A model generated the notes under the pieces. That model did not search any database, was not told the DNA's origin, and worked only from the letters and a program-made list of their open reading frames with translations. Made by a program: the position numbers and the translations under genes. Positions 1 to 6,815 of a DNA stretch of 10,385 bases are shown piece by piece. The DNA is taken from contig SLAE01000191.1 in the NCBI GenBank assembly GCA_007127015.1, positions 1 through 10,385 of the forward strand. Reading direction: 5' to 3'. The stretch is from Desulfonatronospira sp. (lineage in GTDB: Bacteria; Desulfobacterota; Desulfovibrionia; Desulfovibrionales; Desulfonatronovibrionaceae). The stretch's first letter is position 1; each line of letters begins with the position of its first letter.

Positions 1-1086
1 ATCCAGTCCGGAATGGAGGAGATAGACTCCGCTCTGGAAAATCTGAGCCTGGAAAACAATATATTGCGGGACAGCTTCGCGGATATTCAAAGCTCTCACG
101 ATCAGCTCCAGCAGTCTATGGTGGACCTGAGAGATTCTCAACAGGAGCTTGCATCAGATTTGGAGCCTGAAGTGGAAAGGATTTCCGGAAGGTTGGATTC
201 AATAGCTGATGAACATGCAAGGCATATGGAAGCACTTCAGGAGCTGGATGAACTTCATCCCCTGATTTCCGAGGTTTCGCAGGAACTGGAAAGGACCGAA
301 ACCAGAATAGAGGAATTATCCTCCAGGATCGAAGCTTTCGAAAATCGGGATGCTGCTGTTCAGGAGCTGGAGCAGAGAATGGAAGGCATGATTACGGACT
401 TATCCGAAAGAATAAGCTACGCCGATCAGGGACTGGCTTACAGGCTTGAAGAAACCGACTCCAGTCTGCAGGCACTGGACAGCCGGCTGGAAGAACGCAC
501 AGTTTACATGGGCGGCATTACGCTTGCCGCGGCACTTCTGGGGTTGATCGGACTGGTGGCCGGAATTGCAGCGCGCAGAGGCAAACAAAAAGTTAATGTA
601 AAACTTGAAGAAACAAGCAGTGAATTAAAGCGTGAATTCATGGAACAACAGGCTCTGCAGGATACCAGGCTTTCCGAACTGCTGGAAAACCTTGCCGAAG
701 TCATGCCGGAACCCGGGAAATATATACCTGTGGCTGAAACTGAAGGACCACCCGTGGAAATGGACCATTCTCTGGCCATTAGTCTTGGAGAGGAAATTTA
801 CAGATTGGTTAAACGGATAAAATCCATGCCCGAAGACCACCACCTCGCCCCGGAACTTAAATCGTCCATTTCCAGGCTGTTCAAGGCCTTAAAGAATAAA
901 GGCTATAAGATTGTCGACCTTGAAGGCAAGCCTTACAGTGATGATATGCAGGCCAAGGCTGAATTCGTGTTGACCCATGAACTGCTTCCAGGCGAACAGA
1001 TTGTCTCCAGGGTTAAAAAGCCGCTGATCAAGTATCAGGATGAAGTAGTACAGCAGGCTGAAATTGAGGTGCTGGTGGGAGAATGA
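1..1086 (+). CDS. Membrane-anchored coiled-coil protein with GrpE-like C-terminal domain (5' partial)
   Basis: The reading frame is open from the first base, so the true start is probably upstream; the first ATG inside is at 13. Numbering from that ATG (357 residues), residues 1-162 are Glu/Gln/Leu/Arg-rich with heptad-like spacing, a long coiled coil. Residues about 166-187 are a hydrophobic Gly/Ala/Leu helix followed by Arg-Arg-Gly-Lys, a single membrane segment with the positive side after it, which predicts a cytoplasmic C-terminus. Residues 195-230 are helical again. Residues 250-357 form a compact domain: two helices, then a Gly-Tyr-Lys-Ile turn, GKPYSDDMQAKAEFV, LPGEQIV and a final VVQQAEIEVLVGE strand. 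That order (helix, LxxxG, G-x-x-F/Y-D, acidic loop with PG, terminal strand) resembles the GrpE four-helix bundle plus beta-wing. The similarity is judged by eye, so the family is not firmly identified. Function is unknown; a role with an Hsp70-type partner is inference. Confidence 0.75.
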   Translation: MQSGMEEIDSALENLSLENNILRDSFADIQSSHDQLQQSMVDLRDSQQELASDLEPEVERISGRLDSIADEHARHMEALQELDELHPLISEVSQELERTETRIEELSSRIEAFENRDAAVQELEQRMEGMITDLSERISYADQGLAYRLEETDSSLQALDSRLEERTVYMGGITLAAALLGLIGLVAGIAARRGKQKVNVKLEETSSELKREFMEQQALQDTRLSELLENLAEVMPEPGKYIPVAETEGPPVEMDHSLAISLGEEIYRLVKRIKSMPEDHHLAPELKSSISRLFKALKNKGYKIVDLEGKPYSDDMQAKAEFVLTHELLPGEQIVSRVKKPLIKYQDEVVQQAEIEVLVGE

Positions 1087-1093
1087 TCATGAC

Positions 1094-1132
1094 AGGCATG
1101 CGCCTGTTCTGACATTGATCAGGTGCATGCCT
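1094..1132. terminator. Hairpin between convergent genes, possible bidirectional terminator
   Basis: A 13-nt left arm (1094-1106, AGGCATGCGCCTG) pairs with a right arm at 1120-1132 with a single G-T wobble and a 13-nt loop. A smaller alternative stem, ACAGGC/GCCTGT with an ATGC loop, sits at 1092-1107. The structure begins just after the stop of the plus-strand gene and its right arm covers the stop codon of the minus-strand gene. There is no clean T-run on either strand, so intrinsic termination is plausible rather than proven; it may instead protect transcript 3' ends. Confidence 0.45.
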
Positions 1133-2195
1133 CAATATATTCATTACGCAGGGAATCGATCAACTCCTTGACAGACAGAAGTTCCTTAACTCTGGGCGCG
1201 GTTTTTCCGGCAAATACAAACCCTCTGTTCATCCTTCCCTTCTTGGCGCTGGCCAGGGCGGAAGCAATGCAGTAAGGGGTTTTCTGATAATCGCAGGTCA
1301 CAATGCAGTGATATACGCACTTAAATGGCTTTCTTCCGCCCTTTTCCACATCGGAAAGAAAACGGTTGCGCAGGGCTCTGCCGGGCATGCCCACCGGACT
1401 TTTGATAATCGTCAGATCTTCTTCTTTGCTGTCAATAAAAGCCTGTTTAAAAGCCATATCGGCATCACACTCATGAGTGGCCACGAAACGTGTACCCAAC
1501 TGGACTCCGGATGCCCCGAGCCTTAAAAATCTGCAAATATCCTCACCGTCAAAAATTCCGCCTGCGGCAATCACCGGGATGTCCTGTTCATGCTCCTGTT
1601 CAAAGGGCTTCACTTCTTCAATGACTTCCTTAACCAGGTTTTCCAGCTTATAGACAGGATCGTCTATCTGCTCCTCCTTAAAGCCCAGGTGACCACCGGC
1701 CAAAGGTCCTTCGACCACAAAACCATCGGGCAGATAATTAAATCTGGACAGCCATTTTTTACACAAGACCCTGGCGGCCCGTGCCGAAGAGATGATGGGT
1801 ACCAGTTTGGTTCTTGATTCTTTCTGCAGATATTTCGGCAGATCAAAAGGCAGGCCCGCCCCTGAAAAAATGATGTCCACTCCTTCCTGGATGGACGTTT
1901 TGACCAGTTCTGTAAAATTGGTCAAAGCCACCATGATATTGACTCCCAGAATTCCTGAAGTCATTTCTTTGGCTTTTCGAATTTCTTTTTGTAGAGCTCG
2001 AATATTGGCTGCGTCAGGATTTTTGACCACATCAGGCTCATCCATTCCGATCATGGCTGCGGAAATCACGCCTATACCTCCCTGATTGGCCACTGCTGAA
2101 GACAGTCCGGATAGTGAGATTCCCACTCCCATACCACCCTGGATTATCGGCACTTTTGCGGTGAGGTCCTTAATCTTGAGCTCAGGAAAGTCCAT
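1119..2195 (-). CDS. Nitronate monooxygenase family (2-nitropropane dioxygenase-like) FMN protein
   Basis: This 358-residue protein has the FMN-binding TIM-barrel pattern of the NMO / FabK-like flavin oxidoreductases. Visible motifs in order: PIIQGGMGVGIS near residue 16, GVNIM near 84, SGAGLPFDLP near 111, EGPLAGGHLG (162-171, His169 at the position of the family's catalytic base), PVIAAGGIFDGEDI near 207 and GASGVQLGTRFVATHECDA near 227 (phosphate-binding region). SPVGMPGRALRN follows near 266. A C-terminal cysteine group, Cys293, 297, 301 and 309 in a CxxxCxxxC..PYC pattern, is typical of one bacterial branch of the family. The expected reaction is FMN-dependent oxidation of nitronates; some relatives are instead enoyl-ACP reductases, and sequence alone does not decide. 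The ATG at 2195 is preceded by GGAGG with 6 bases between. The upstream AT-rich region can hold its promoter; the gene is probably monocistronic. Confidence 0.9.
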   Translation of the reverse strand: MDFPELKIKDLTAKVPIIQGGMGVGISLSGLSSAVANQGGIGVISAAMIGMDEPDVVKNPDAANIRALQKEIRKAKEMTSGILGVNIMVALTNFTELVKTSIQEGVDIIFSGAGLPFDLPKYLQKESRTKLVPIISSARAARVLCKKWLSRFNYLPDGFVVEGPLAGGHLGFKEEQIDDPVYKLENLVKEVIEEVKPFEQEHEQDIPVIAAGGIFDGEDICRFLRLGASGVQLGTRFVATHECDADMAFKQAFIDSKEEDLTIIKSPVGMPGRALRNRFLSDVEKGGRKPFKCVYHCIVTCDYQKTPYCIASALASAKKGRMNRGFVFAGKTAPRVKELLSVKELIDSLRNEYIEACT

Positions 2196-2483
2196 CTGGT
2201 TCCTCCAAAAATAAAATGCAATTTATTAATTAAACACATAAAATTTTAAAAATCAAGAACCAAATTGCACTTAGTTCGGTTCTTAACAGATTTGCCTGCC
2301 GGTGAAGACAGAATTATTTCCAGTAAAAAGTCAAGATTTTTTCAAGGAATAAAATCCCGAAAAGGGCCGCTCTGATTATTCAAGGCTGGATCTTAAATCT
2401 TTTAAAAGTCATTTAAACCTGTACTGATAATATTTTAAAAAAACCTTCAATAGGACTGCAAGAAGTAAGTAATTGATAAAAAT
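2196..2483. other. Intergenic region, about 290 bp, no gene
   Basis: AT-rich DNA between two minus-strand genes; no coding frame with a plausible SD was seen. It holds the 5' region of the flavoprotein gene (including the dyad at 2255-2284) and, next to 2483, the 3' side of the MoaE-like gene. On the minus strand a T-run appears near 2430-2440 after a very weak three-base-pair stem (CCT/AGG), so termination of the MoaE-like gene here is possible but poorly supported. Confidence 0.6.
2255..2284 (-). promoter_or_regulatory. Inverted repeat AAGAACC-N16-GGTTCTT upstream of flavoprotein gene, candidate operator
   Basis: Perfect 7-bp arms at 2255-2261 and 2278-2284, 16 bp apart, lie about 60 bp upstream of the flavoprotein start codon. 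On the minus strand a TTGATT (2249-2254) overlaps the start-proximal side and could be a -35 element, with a poor AT-rich -10 about 17 bp further on. The arrangement suits a repressor or activator site, but the regulator is unknown and both the promoter and the operator are inference. Confidence 0.35.
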
Positions 2484-2843
2484 TCAGCTCAATTCTTTTT
2501 TAAAAACAGCCTCTTTTTTGATGGCGTCCAGGATATCGGAGAGTACGGGTTTTACATTTTCCCGGATATCGCCTGAGACAATTATGAACAGCAGGTCATC
2601 ACCCGGCTTGAGCAGGCCTTCATTAGCCTGAACAATGATTTTAAAGATACCGGGTTTTTGCTCGAATCTTTTTCTGATTTTTTCGATCCTGTCATAATCC
2701 GGAGTCACTTCCACAGCAGCAACACTGGAACGGTCCTTCCTGGACCATGCCCGGACGACTCCATTATGGATAAGAACCATGCCCACATTTTCGGTAAACC
2801 CCTCTTCATTCTTAAGCAGGGCAATGGTTTTGGATATATCCAT
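2484..2843 (-). CDS. moaE: MoaE-like molybdopterin synthase large-subunit homologue
   Basis: The 119-residue protein matches the MoaE layout in shortened form. It shows VGMVLIHNGVVRAWSR (20-35, with the Arg that follows the first strand), a central helix DYDRIEKIRKRF (49-60), GLLKPGDDLLFIIVSGDIR (76-94), corresponding to the family's G-x-L-x-x-G-[DE] and hR core, and a last helix ILDAIKKEAVFKKEL. Lys109 and Lys116 have the same seven-residue spacing as the two catalytic lysines of Escherichia coli MoaE. Classical MoaE is about 150 residues, and the dimer-loop segments look reduced. The expected role, with MoaD, is transfer of sulfur onto precursor Z in molybdenum cofactor synthesis in the cytoplasm. 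No other moa gene is adjacent, so an off-pathway role is possible. The start at 2843 has an AAGGAG SD 7-8 bases upstream. Identification is by motif only. Confidence 0.72.
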   Translation of the reverse strand: MDISKTIALLKNEEGFTENVGMVLIHNGVVRAWSRKDRSSVAAVEVTPDYDRIEKIRKRFEQKPGIFKIIVQANEGLLKPGDDLLFIIVSGDIRENVKPVLSDILDAIKKEAVFKKELS

Positions 2844-2892
2844 TTCGCATCTCCTTTTTCTGATTGATTATTTTTGAGCTCTTATTTTCCGT

Positions 2893-2904
2893 CTTTAATT
2901 AAAG
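2893..2904. promoter_or_regulatory. 12-bp palindrome CTTTAATTAAAG
   Basis: A perfect palindrome 50-61 bp upstream of the MoaE-like start, flanked by a longer-range inverted pair TTGAGC (2873-2878) / GCTCAA (2917-2922). Because it is AT-only at its core it may be chance or part of the promoter; the nested arrangement makes a regulatory site possible. Confidence 0.3.
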
Positions 2905-2925
2905 GAGATAAACAGGGCTCAACTT

Positions 2926-2942
2926 CATTTGAACTTCAAATG
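2926..2942. promoter_or_regulatory. Perfect odd palindrome CATTTGAA-C-TTCAAATG, candidate operator
   Basis: Eight-base arms are perfectly complementary around one central base. The same stretch contains AACTTCA as a direct repeat with an 11-bp period (2921-2927 and 2932-2938), about one helical turn. It lies roughly 83 bp upstream of the MoaE-like start codon, a usual distance for a transcription factor site. The bound factor is not identifiable from sequence. Confidence 0.4.
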
Positions 2943-3106
2943 GGAGGTTATTCAATCATCTTTAACCATAAATAGCAAGAATAAACGACCTTGCAGAGAT
3001 CAGCCGTGCTGTTTATATGTATTTCAGAATTTATCAGTAATATCATACAAGAAAATGTTCTTTAGCCGCAAACACTCATTGCCAACATATCTGAAACTGA
3101 ATACGT

Positions 3107-3112
3107 TATAAT
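3107..3112 (+). promoter_or_regulatory. TATAAT -10 element of HU gene promoter
   Basis: A perfect TATAAT lies 62-67 bp upstream of the HU start codon. The best -35-like hexamer, TTGCCA at 3079-3084, is 22 bp away, which is too far; the hexamer at the ideal distance does not match consensus. The promoter may therefore need an activator, or the match may be partly fortuitous. Confidence 0.45.
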
Positions 3113-3173
3113 GGTTGAATACTGAACTGAGGCCGTGGAGCGGATTCTTAAGGCTAAACCACAAGGAGTTCAC

Positions 3174-3446
3174 ATGAACAAAACAGAATTGATCAGAAAA
3201 ATTGCTGAAAACGCTGAAATGCCTAAAGCCAGTGCCCAAAAATGCCTTGATGCCATCATCGATTCAATTTCCGAAGAACTTAGCCGGGAAGGTAGAGTGA
3301 GCCTTGTGGGCTTCGGAACATTCTACGTCAGTCACAGACAAGCCAGGAAAGGAAGAAATCCGCAGACCGGGGAAGAAATCCTCATAGATGAAAGCAAGGT
3401 TCCCAAATTCAAGCCTGGCAAGAATTTGAAAGAATCGGTCTTATAA
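3174..3446 (+). CDS. hup: HU-family DNA-binding protein
   Basis: A 90-residue protein of exactly the usual HU length. The N-terminal helix pair MNKTELIRKIAE ... ASAQKCLDAIIDSI forms the dimer body, VSLVGFGTFYV (42-52) is the conserved beta-sheet core, and ARKGRNPQTGEEI (57-69) is the DNA-grasping arm, whose Pro63 in the RNP motif intercalates DNA in characterised homologues. The C-terminal VPKFKPGKNLKESV is the standard closing helix. The protein binds DNA as a dimer and shapes the nucleoid. The start at 3174 is chosen because MNKTELI is the family's true N-terminus and an AAGGAG SD sits 7 bases upstream; a frame-open ATG at 3135 would add 13 residues unlike any HU and has no such site. No special regulatory feature besides the TATAAT upstream. 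Confidence 0.96.
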   Translation: MNKTELIRKIAENAEMPKASAQKCLDAIIDSISEELSREGRVSLVGFGTFYVSHRQARKGRNPQTGEEILIDESKVPKFKPGKNLKESVL

Positions 3447-3470
3447 AACAAATATCAGTACCGTTTTTTT
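3436..3470 (+). terminator. Weak candidate terminator after HU gene
   Basis: CGGT (3436-3439) can pair with ACCG (3460-3463), which is followed directly by seven T residues (3464-3470). The stem is only four base pairs with a long loop and starts inside the last codons of the HU gene. The T-run placement is the main support. Confidence 0.3.
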
Positions 3471-3557
3471 AGTACCTGCTGCACATTTGTGTGCTGACCG
3501 GAGCAGCTTCCGACATTCTGGCTTTTATCGCCGGAGGCTTATATATTCTTTTGTTCT

Positions 3558-4166
3558 TCACTCATCAGCCAGTGATGAACTTAAAATATAGCCCAGCTTG
3601 TAAGCCTTTTCCAGGTAATCAGGATGTTCCAGTACGTCTTTTTCAGCATCCAGACCTCTGCAGAGAAGACTGTCCCTAAGCTCCATATCCAGGACATCGA
3701 AAAAATAACGCACACTCAGCACCGCACCTTCAAAAAGCCTGGGTCCTCTGGTCGCCCCTGCGGAAACAAAGGCTCCCCTGCGTTTGAAAGGCCTTTTGCC
3801 CTGCTCCTGATCAATTCGATATTTCCTGACCCAAAGGGATTGAAAACGGTCCATGAAAGCCTTGGTCTGGGCTGTAACTGTATAGAAAAAAATCGGTGAA
3901 GCAAGAATCAATCCTTTAGATCCCAGGATCCGGTCCCGTAAGGCTTGAAAATCATCTTTGATCGCGCATTCTCCGTCCTGCTGACATTTATATACTTCCA
4001 GGCAGGGCGAGATATTCAAATCCCTTAAAAAAAATTCGCCCACTGAAAAGCCTGCATCCTTTGCTCCCTGTACGGCATGAGACAGAAGCGTTGATGTGTT
4101 GCCATGCCGCCTGGGGCTGCCGTAAACAGCCACCAGATCGTAAATCTTTTCTTCAGAAATGGACAT
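3558..4166 (-). CDS. NADPH-dependent FMN reductase / flavodoxin-fold family protein
   Basis: The 202-residue protein begins with a beta strand and the FMN phosphate-binding loop GSPRRHGNTSTLL (16-28), hallmark of the flavodoxin-like reductases including the iron-sulfur flavoproteins. A cysteine segment SPCLEVYKCQQDGECAIKDD (53-72) follows, with Cys55, 61 and 67. Isf-type proteins usually carry a tighter CxxCxxC cluster here, and position 58 is Val, so a complete 4Fe-4S ligand set is doubtful. ASPIFFYTVTAQTKAFMDR (89-107) is the second flavin-contacting loop, and AGATRGPRLFEGA (136-148) the third. It probably transfers electrons from NAD(P)H or a ferredoxin through FMN to an unknown acceptor in the cytoplasm. 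The ATG at 4166 has an AGGA SD about 7 bases upstream. The gene is divergent from the M48 protease gene. The exact substrate cannot be read from the sequence. Confidence 0.88.
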   Translation of the reverse strand: MSISEEKIYDLVAVYGSPRRHGNTSTLLSHAVQGAKDAGFSVGEFFLRDLNISPCLEVYKCQQDGECAIKDDFQALRDRILGSKGLILASPIFFYTVTAQTKAFMDRFQSLWVRKYRIDQEQGKRPFKRRGAFVSAGATRGPRLFEGAVLSVRYFFDVLDMELRDSLLCRGLDAEKDVLEHPDYLEKAYKLGYILSSSLADE

Positions 4167-4266
4167 GTTATTTCCTGTTTATGAGTTGTATACACAAAAT
4201 ACCAATCCCTATCACGGTTCATCAGTCTCAGTTTCTTCTGCTTAATGCCGGTTAAACCAGCCCTGT

Positions 4267-4295
4267 TTGACACAATATGTACTCCAGTTTAATTC
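4267..4295 (+). promoter_or_regulatory. Promoter of the M48 protease gene
   Basis: TTGACA (4267-4272) is a perfect sigma70-type -35 element; 17 bp later TAATTC (4290-4295) is a modest -10. Transcription would start near 4302, just ahead of the SD at 4313-4320. The -10 lies within the left arm of the dyad at 4288-4315, so repressor binding there could block polymerase. Function not proven. Confidence 0.5.
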
Positions 4296-4315
4296 TAACA
4301 CAAAACAGAATTAAA
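4288..4315 (+). promoter_or_regulatory. 9-bp perfect inverted repeat over promoter and SD of M48 gene
   Basis: TTTAATTCT (4288-4296) and AGAATTAAA (4307-4315) are exact complements separated by 10 bases. The left arm contains the predicted -10 region and the right arm runs into the AAAGGAGG SD. If transcription starts upstream of it the transcript would form an AU-rich hairpin beside the SD; if it starts near 4302 the dyad is more likely a protein-binding operator. Confidence 0.45.
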
Positions 4316-4328
4316 GGAGGCACCTGTC

Positions 4329-5594
4329 TTGGAAACATATATAATCTTTGCAGCCGCAGTTCTGCTGCTGGCCAGGGCATCCTGGCAGACAGTTCTTGCG
4401 CTTTTAAACCACAGCCATGTCAAGAAATGCAGCCATTCTCCTCCGGAAGCAGTCAACCAGGTCATGGACCAGAAGACATTTACCAGATCTATTTCCTATA
4501 CATTGGACAAAAACAGAATGGAAGTATTCAGCATCTGGTACGGGGCCATTATTCTGGGGGTTCTTCTTTTCTCGGGCATATTGCCCTGGTTCTATCATCT
4601 TTACTTTGAAGCCGAGAATTATTCCTTTATCCTGAGTGAAAGCCTCTTTCTGGTAAGTATATACATCATTTTATCCCTGACCGGACTGCCTCTTGAATAT
4701 TACTCAAAATTCAAACTGGAAGAGCGTTACGGCTTCAACAAAAGCACTGTCGGCCTCTGGATCAAGGACAACCTTAAAGGGCTGATCATAGGTCTTGTAA
4801 TTGGGGTTCCTCTTATCAGTATGATAATTTTTCTCATATTCAGGCTGGGAGACTTCTGGTGGATCTGGGGCTTTGTTCTGGTGGTAGTTTTTCAGCTGGT
4901 GATGATGATCCTTTACCCGATGATCATCCTGCCCTGGTTCAATAAACTCAGCCCTCTTCCAGACGGAGAGCTGAAGGACAGGCTCATGCAGCTTGCGGAT
5001 CGGACAGGTTTTAAGGCCAGAACCATCCAGATCATGGACGGAAGTAAACGCTCAGGACATTCAAACGCTTTTTTCACCGGTTTCGGCAGATTCCGCCGCA
5101 TTGTCCTTTTTGACACTCTTGTCGAGCAGTTGAACCCGCAGGAACTTGAAGCCGTTCTTGCCCATGAAATCGGGCATTACCAGAAAGGTCACATACCCAA
5201 AATGACGGCTTTGTCCTGGGCCATGCTTCTGGCAGGGTTTGCTCTTATTGCCTGGCTTTTGAACACACCGGGTTTTATCCAGGCTTTCGGCTTCAACCCT
5301 GAACAGGCAGGTCCAGCTCCTGTTCTGCTGCTTTTCGGACTTCTTGCCGGTCTCGCAACCTTCTGGCTCAGTCCCGCCCTCAGCCTTATTTCCAGGAAAT
5401 ATGAATACGAGTCCGACAGATTCGCTGCCGAGCACACGGGAAATCAGCCGATGATCATGGCCTTGCGCAAGCTCAGCGAAAAAAACCTGGCCAACCTGAC
5501 CCCCCATCCTGTGTACAGCGGTTTTTACTACTCCCATCCAGCTCTCGTCGAGAGGGAAAATGCCTTGAAGCAAACAGCCCCAGTGCCGGACTGA
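4329..5594 (+). CDS. M48 family CAAX-type (Ste24-like) integral membrane zinc metalloprotease
   Basis: A 421-residue polytopic membrane protein. The N-terminal half has hydrophobic helices around 3-25, 68-90, 103-121, 150-171 and 176-201, matching the CAAX prenyl protease N-terminal domain. LEYYSKFKLEERYGFNKST (122-140) is that domain's conserved segment. The protease core follows: SGHSNAFFTGFG (242-253), then HEIGH with zinc ligands His279 and His283 and catalytic Glu280, two more helices near 293-312 and 331-350, and KYEYESD (357-363), in which Glu359 is the expected third zinc ligand and Asp363 the conserved acidic partner. Bacterial members cleave membrane or misfolded proteins; prenylated substrates are not expected here. 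The TTG start at 4329 is chosen because an ideal AAAGGAGG SD ends 8 bases upstream and the first residues belong to the expected helix. The gene is single, divergent from the flavin reductase and convergent with the propeller gene. Confidence 0.94.
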   Translation: METYIIFAAAVLLLARASWQTVLALLNHSHVKKCSHSPPEAVNQVMDQKTFTRSISYTLDKNRMEVFSIWYGAIILGVLLFSGILPWFYHLYFEAENYSFILSESLFLVSIYIILSLTGLPLEYYSKFKLEERYGFNKSTVGLWIKDNLKGLIIGLVIGVPLISMIIFLIFRLGDFWWIWGFVLVVVFQLVMMILYPMIILPWFNKLSPLPDGELKDRLMQLADRTGFKARTIQIMDGSKRSGHSNAFFTGFGRFRRIVLFDTLVEQLNPQELEAVLAHEIGHYQKGHIPKMTALSWAMLLAGFALIAWLLNTPGFIQAFGFNPEQAGPAPVLLLFGLLAGLATFWLSPALSLISRKYEYESDRFAAEHTGNQPMIMALRKLSEKNLANLTPHPVYSGFYYSHPALVERENALKQTAPVPD

Positions 5595-5652
5595 AGATGG
5601 TTCAGATGGATTAATCGATGCAACATCTGGTAATGCATTCAAAATTTCAAAG

Positions 5653-5673
5653 CTTATCTATCCTGAAGATAAG
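5653..5673. terminator. Short hairpin between convergent genes, weak terminator candidate
   Basis: CTTATC (5653-5658) pairs with GATAAG (5668-5673) around a 9-base loop in the 132-bp gap between two genes that end facing each other. The stem is short and no T-run follows on either strand, so the call is weak. Confidence 0.2.
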
Positions 5674-5726
5674 ACAGCGCAGCTGCTGAATATCAAAAGC
5701 ATCAGGTACAAGAGTTTATCCGTTTA

Positions 5727-6758
5727 TTATTTTCGGTATGTGACTCCGTTCGGCCCCTGTCCCACTTCAATAATTTTAACCACTTCACGTGAGCGTGTAT
5801 CAATTATTGAAACTGAATTGTCCATGGTATTGGTAACAAATGCCAGCTTTCCGTCATCGCTGATCACCACTCCGTGTGCGCCTCTTCCGCTTCTGATCGT
5901 TTCCACTACCTTTTTTTCGACTGTTCCAATCACTGATACAGTATCATCCGGATCTTCCGGGGTACCTTCATTGGCAACATAAACATATCTGCTGTCAGGA
6001 GTGGCATAGACCTGGATAGGTCCTCTGCCCACCTCGATTTTTGCTGTTACTTCCGTAGTCAGGGTATCGATCACCACCACTTTATTCTCGTCGCGCAAAG
6101 AAACATAAACCTCGCTTCCATCAGGTAAAAAACCTACCTGTACAGGAGCTGACCCAACCGTTATTCGAGATGTTTCCTCAAGTTCAGGGACACTGATTAC
6201 AGAAACACTGTCGCCTTCAACATTTGCCAGGTAGATTTCCTTTCCATCAGGACTCATGCGCAAACCGTGAGGGTATGACCCTGTTTGAACCCTCTGCACA
6301 ACTTCACCTTGAACAAGATCAACAACAGCTAAAACATTCTCTCCAGCTACAGTAACAAAAGCGTATTGCGAATCCTTGTCCATGACCACATGTGCAGGAT
6401 GGCTGCCGACCTCGATCGATTTGACCGGACCGGCAGCCACATCATCGGCCTGAAACAGCAAAAGAAGTCCTGATCCTCTTTCTCCCTGCTCATTAACCGC
6501 CCCGTGAGCGTGATGATCATCATTGCGCACATCTCCAACGGCAGCCAGCAATTCTCCATCGCTGGATATCTGCACATTGTGAGGGAAGATCGAAACCTGT
6601 ACAGTCTGTACCTTGCCTGTGGCAAGATGAATACTTGTAATGGTTCCTCCCTTCTCATCAGCAGTGAATACTGCTCCCTCATTGATCTGAGCTGAGGCCG
6701 CGTCAGCAATAAGGATCAAAGACAATAAGATCAGACATGCTGCAAATCTTTTCATCAT
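5727..6758 (-). CDS. Secreted YVTN-family beta-propeller repeat protein
   Basis: The 343-residue protein starts with a signal peptide (MMKR, hydrophobic core to about residue 18, ASA|Q cleavage near 23/24), so it acts in the periplasm or outside. The rest is about seven repeats of roughly 40 residues, each with a G-x-x-P or G-x-x-H turn followed by a strand, SPDG/SDDG-type turn and a YVAN-like strand. Turn positions are near Pro59, 121, 163, 205, 247, His295 and Pro336, consistent with a closed seven-bladed wheel. An unusual insert in the first blade (77-98) is rich in Asp and His, with DDHHAHG at 80-86. Histidines recur at blade tops (60, 123, 164, 295), which could bind metal, but this is inference. 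The gene lies 57 bp after the Spy-like gene, likely the same transcript. No good SD precedes the ATGATG start; a tiny ATG GTG CGA TGA frame overlaps it, which may allow coupling. Ligand unknown. Confidence 0.88.
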   Translation of the reverse strand: MMKRFAACLILLSLILIADAASAQINEGAVFTADEKGGTITSIHLATGKVQTVQVSIFPHNVQISSDGELLAAVGDVRNDDHHAHGAVNEQGERGSGLLLLFQADDVAAGPVKSIEVGSHPAHVVMDKDSQYAFVTVAGENVLAVVDLVQGEVVQRVQTGSYPHGLRMSPDGKEIYLANVEGDSVSVISVPELEETSRITVGSAPVQVGFLPDGSEVYVSLRDENKVVVIDTLTTEVTAKIEVGRGPIQVYATPDSRYVYVANEGTPEDPDDTVSVIGTVEKKVVETIRSGRGAHGVVISDDGKLAFVTNTMDNSVSIIDTRSREVVKIIEVGQGPNGVTYRK

Positions 6759-6815
6759 CGCACCATGTAAAGTAGTTTATCTGTTAACAAACAATTTTGC
6801 TCATGAAATTCCTGT

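Larger units (their letters stand above)
2844..3173. other. Divergent intergenic region between MoaE-like gene and HU gene
   Basis: About 330 bp with no convincing gene. It holds the dyads at 2893-2904 and 2926-2942 on the MoaE side and the promoter of the HU gene on the other. A good SD-like AAAGGAGA at 2901-2908 on the plus strand is not followed by a usable start codon, so it is either chance or a relic. Confidence 0.6.

Noticed and set aside
3135..3173. Upstream ATG extending the HU protein by 13 residues
   Set aside because: HU proteins start at MNKTELI; the extension has no family similarity and the SD is placed for the ATG at 3174.
5061..5642. 193-codon minus-strand frame opposite the M48 gene
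   Set aside because: It lies wholly antisense to the conserved zinc-protease core (HEIGH and its flanks), its translation shows no domain, and there is no SD; it is a shadow of codon use on the other strand.
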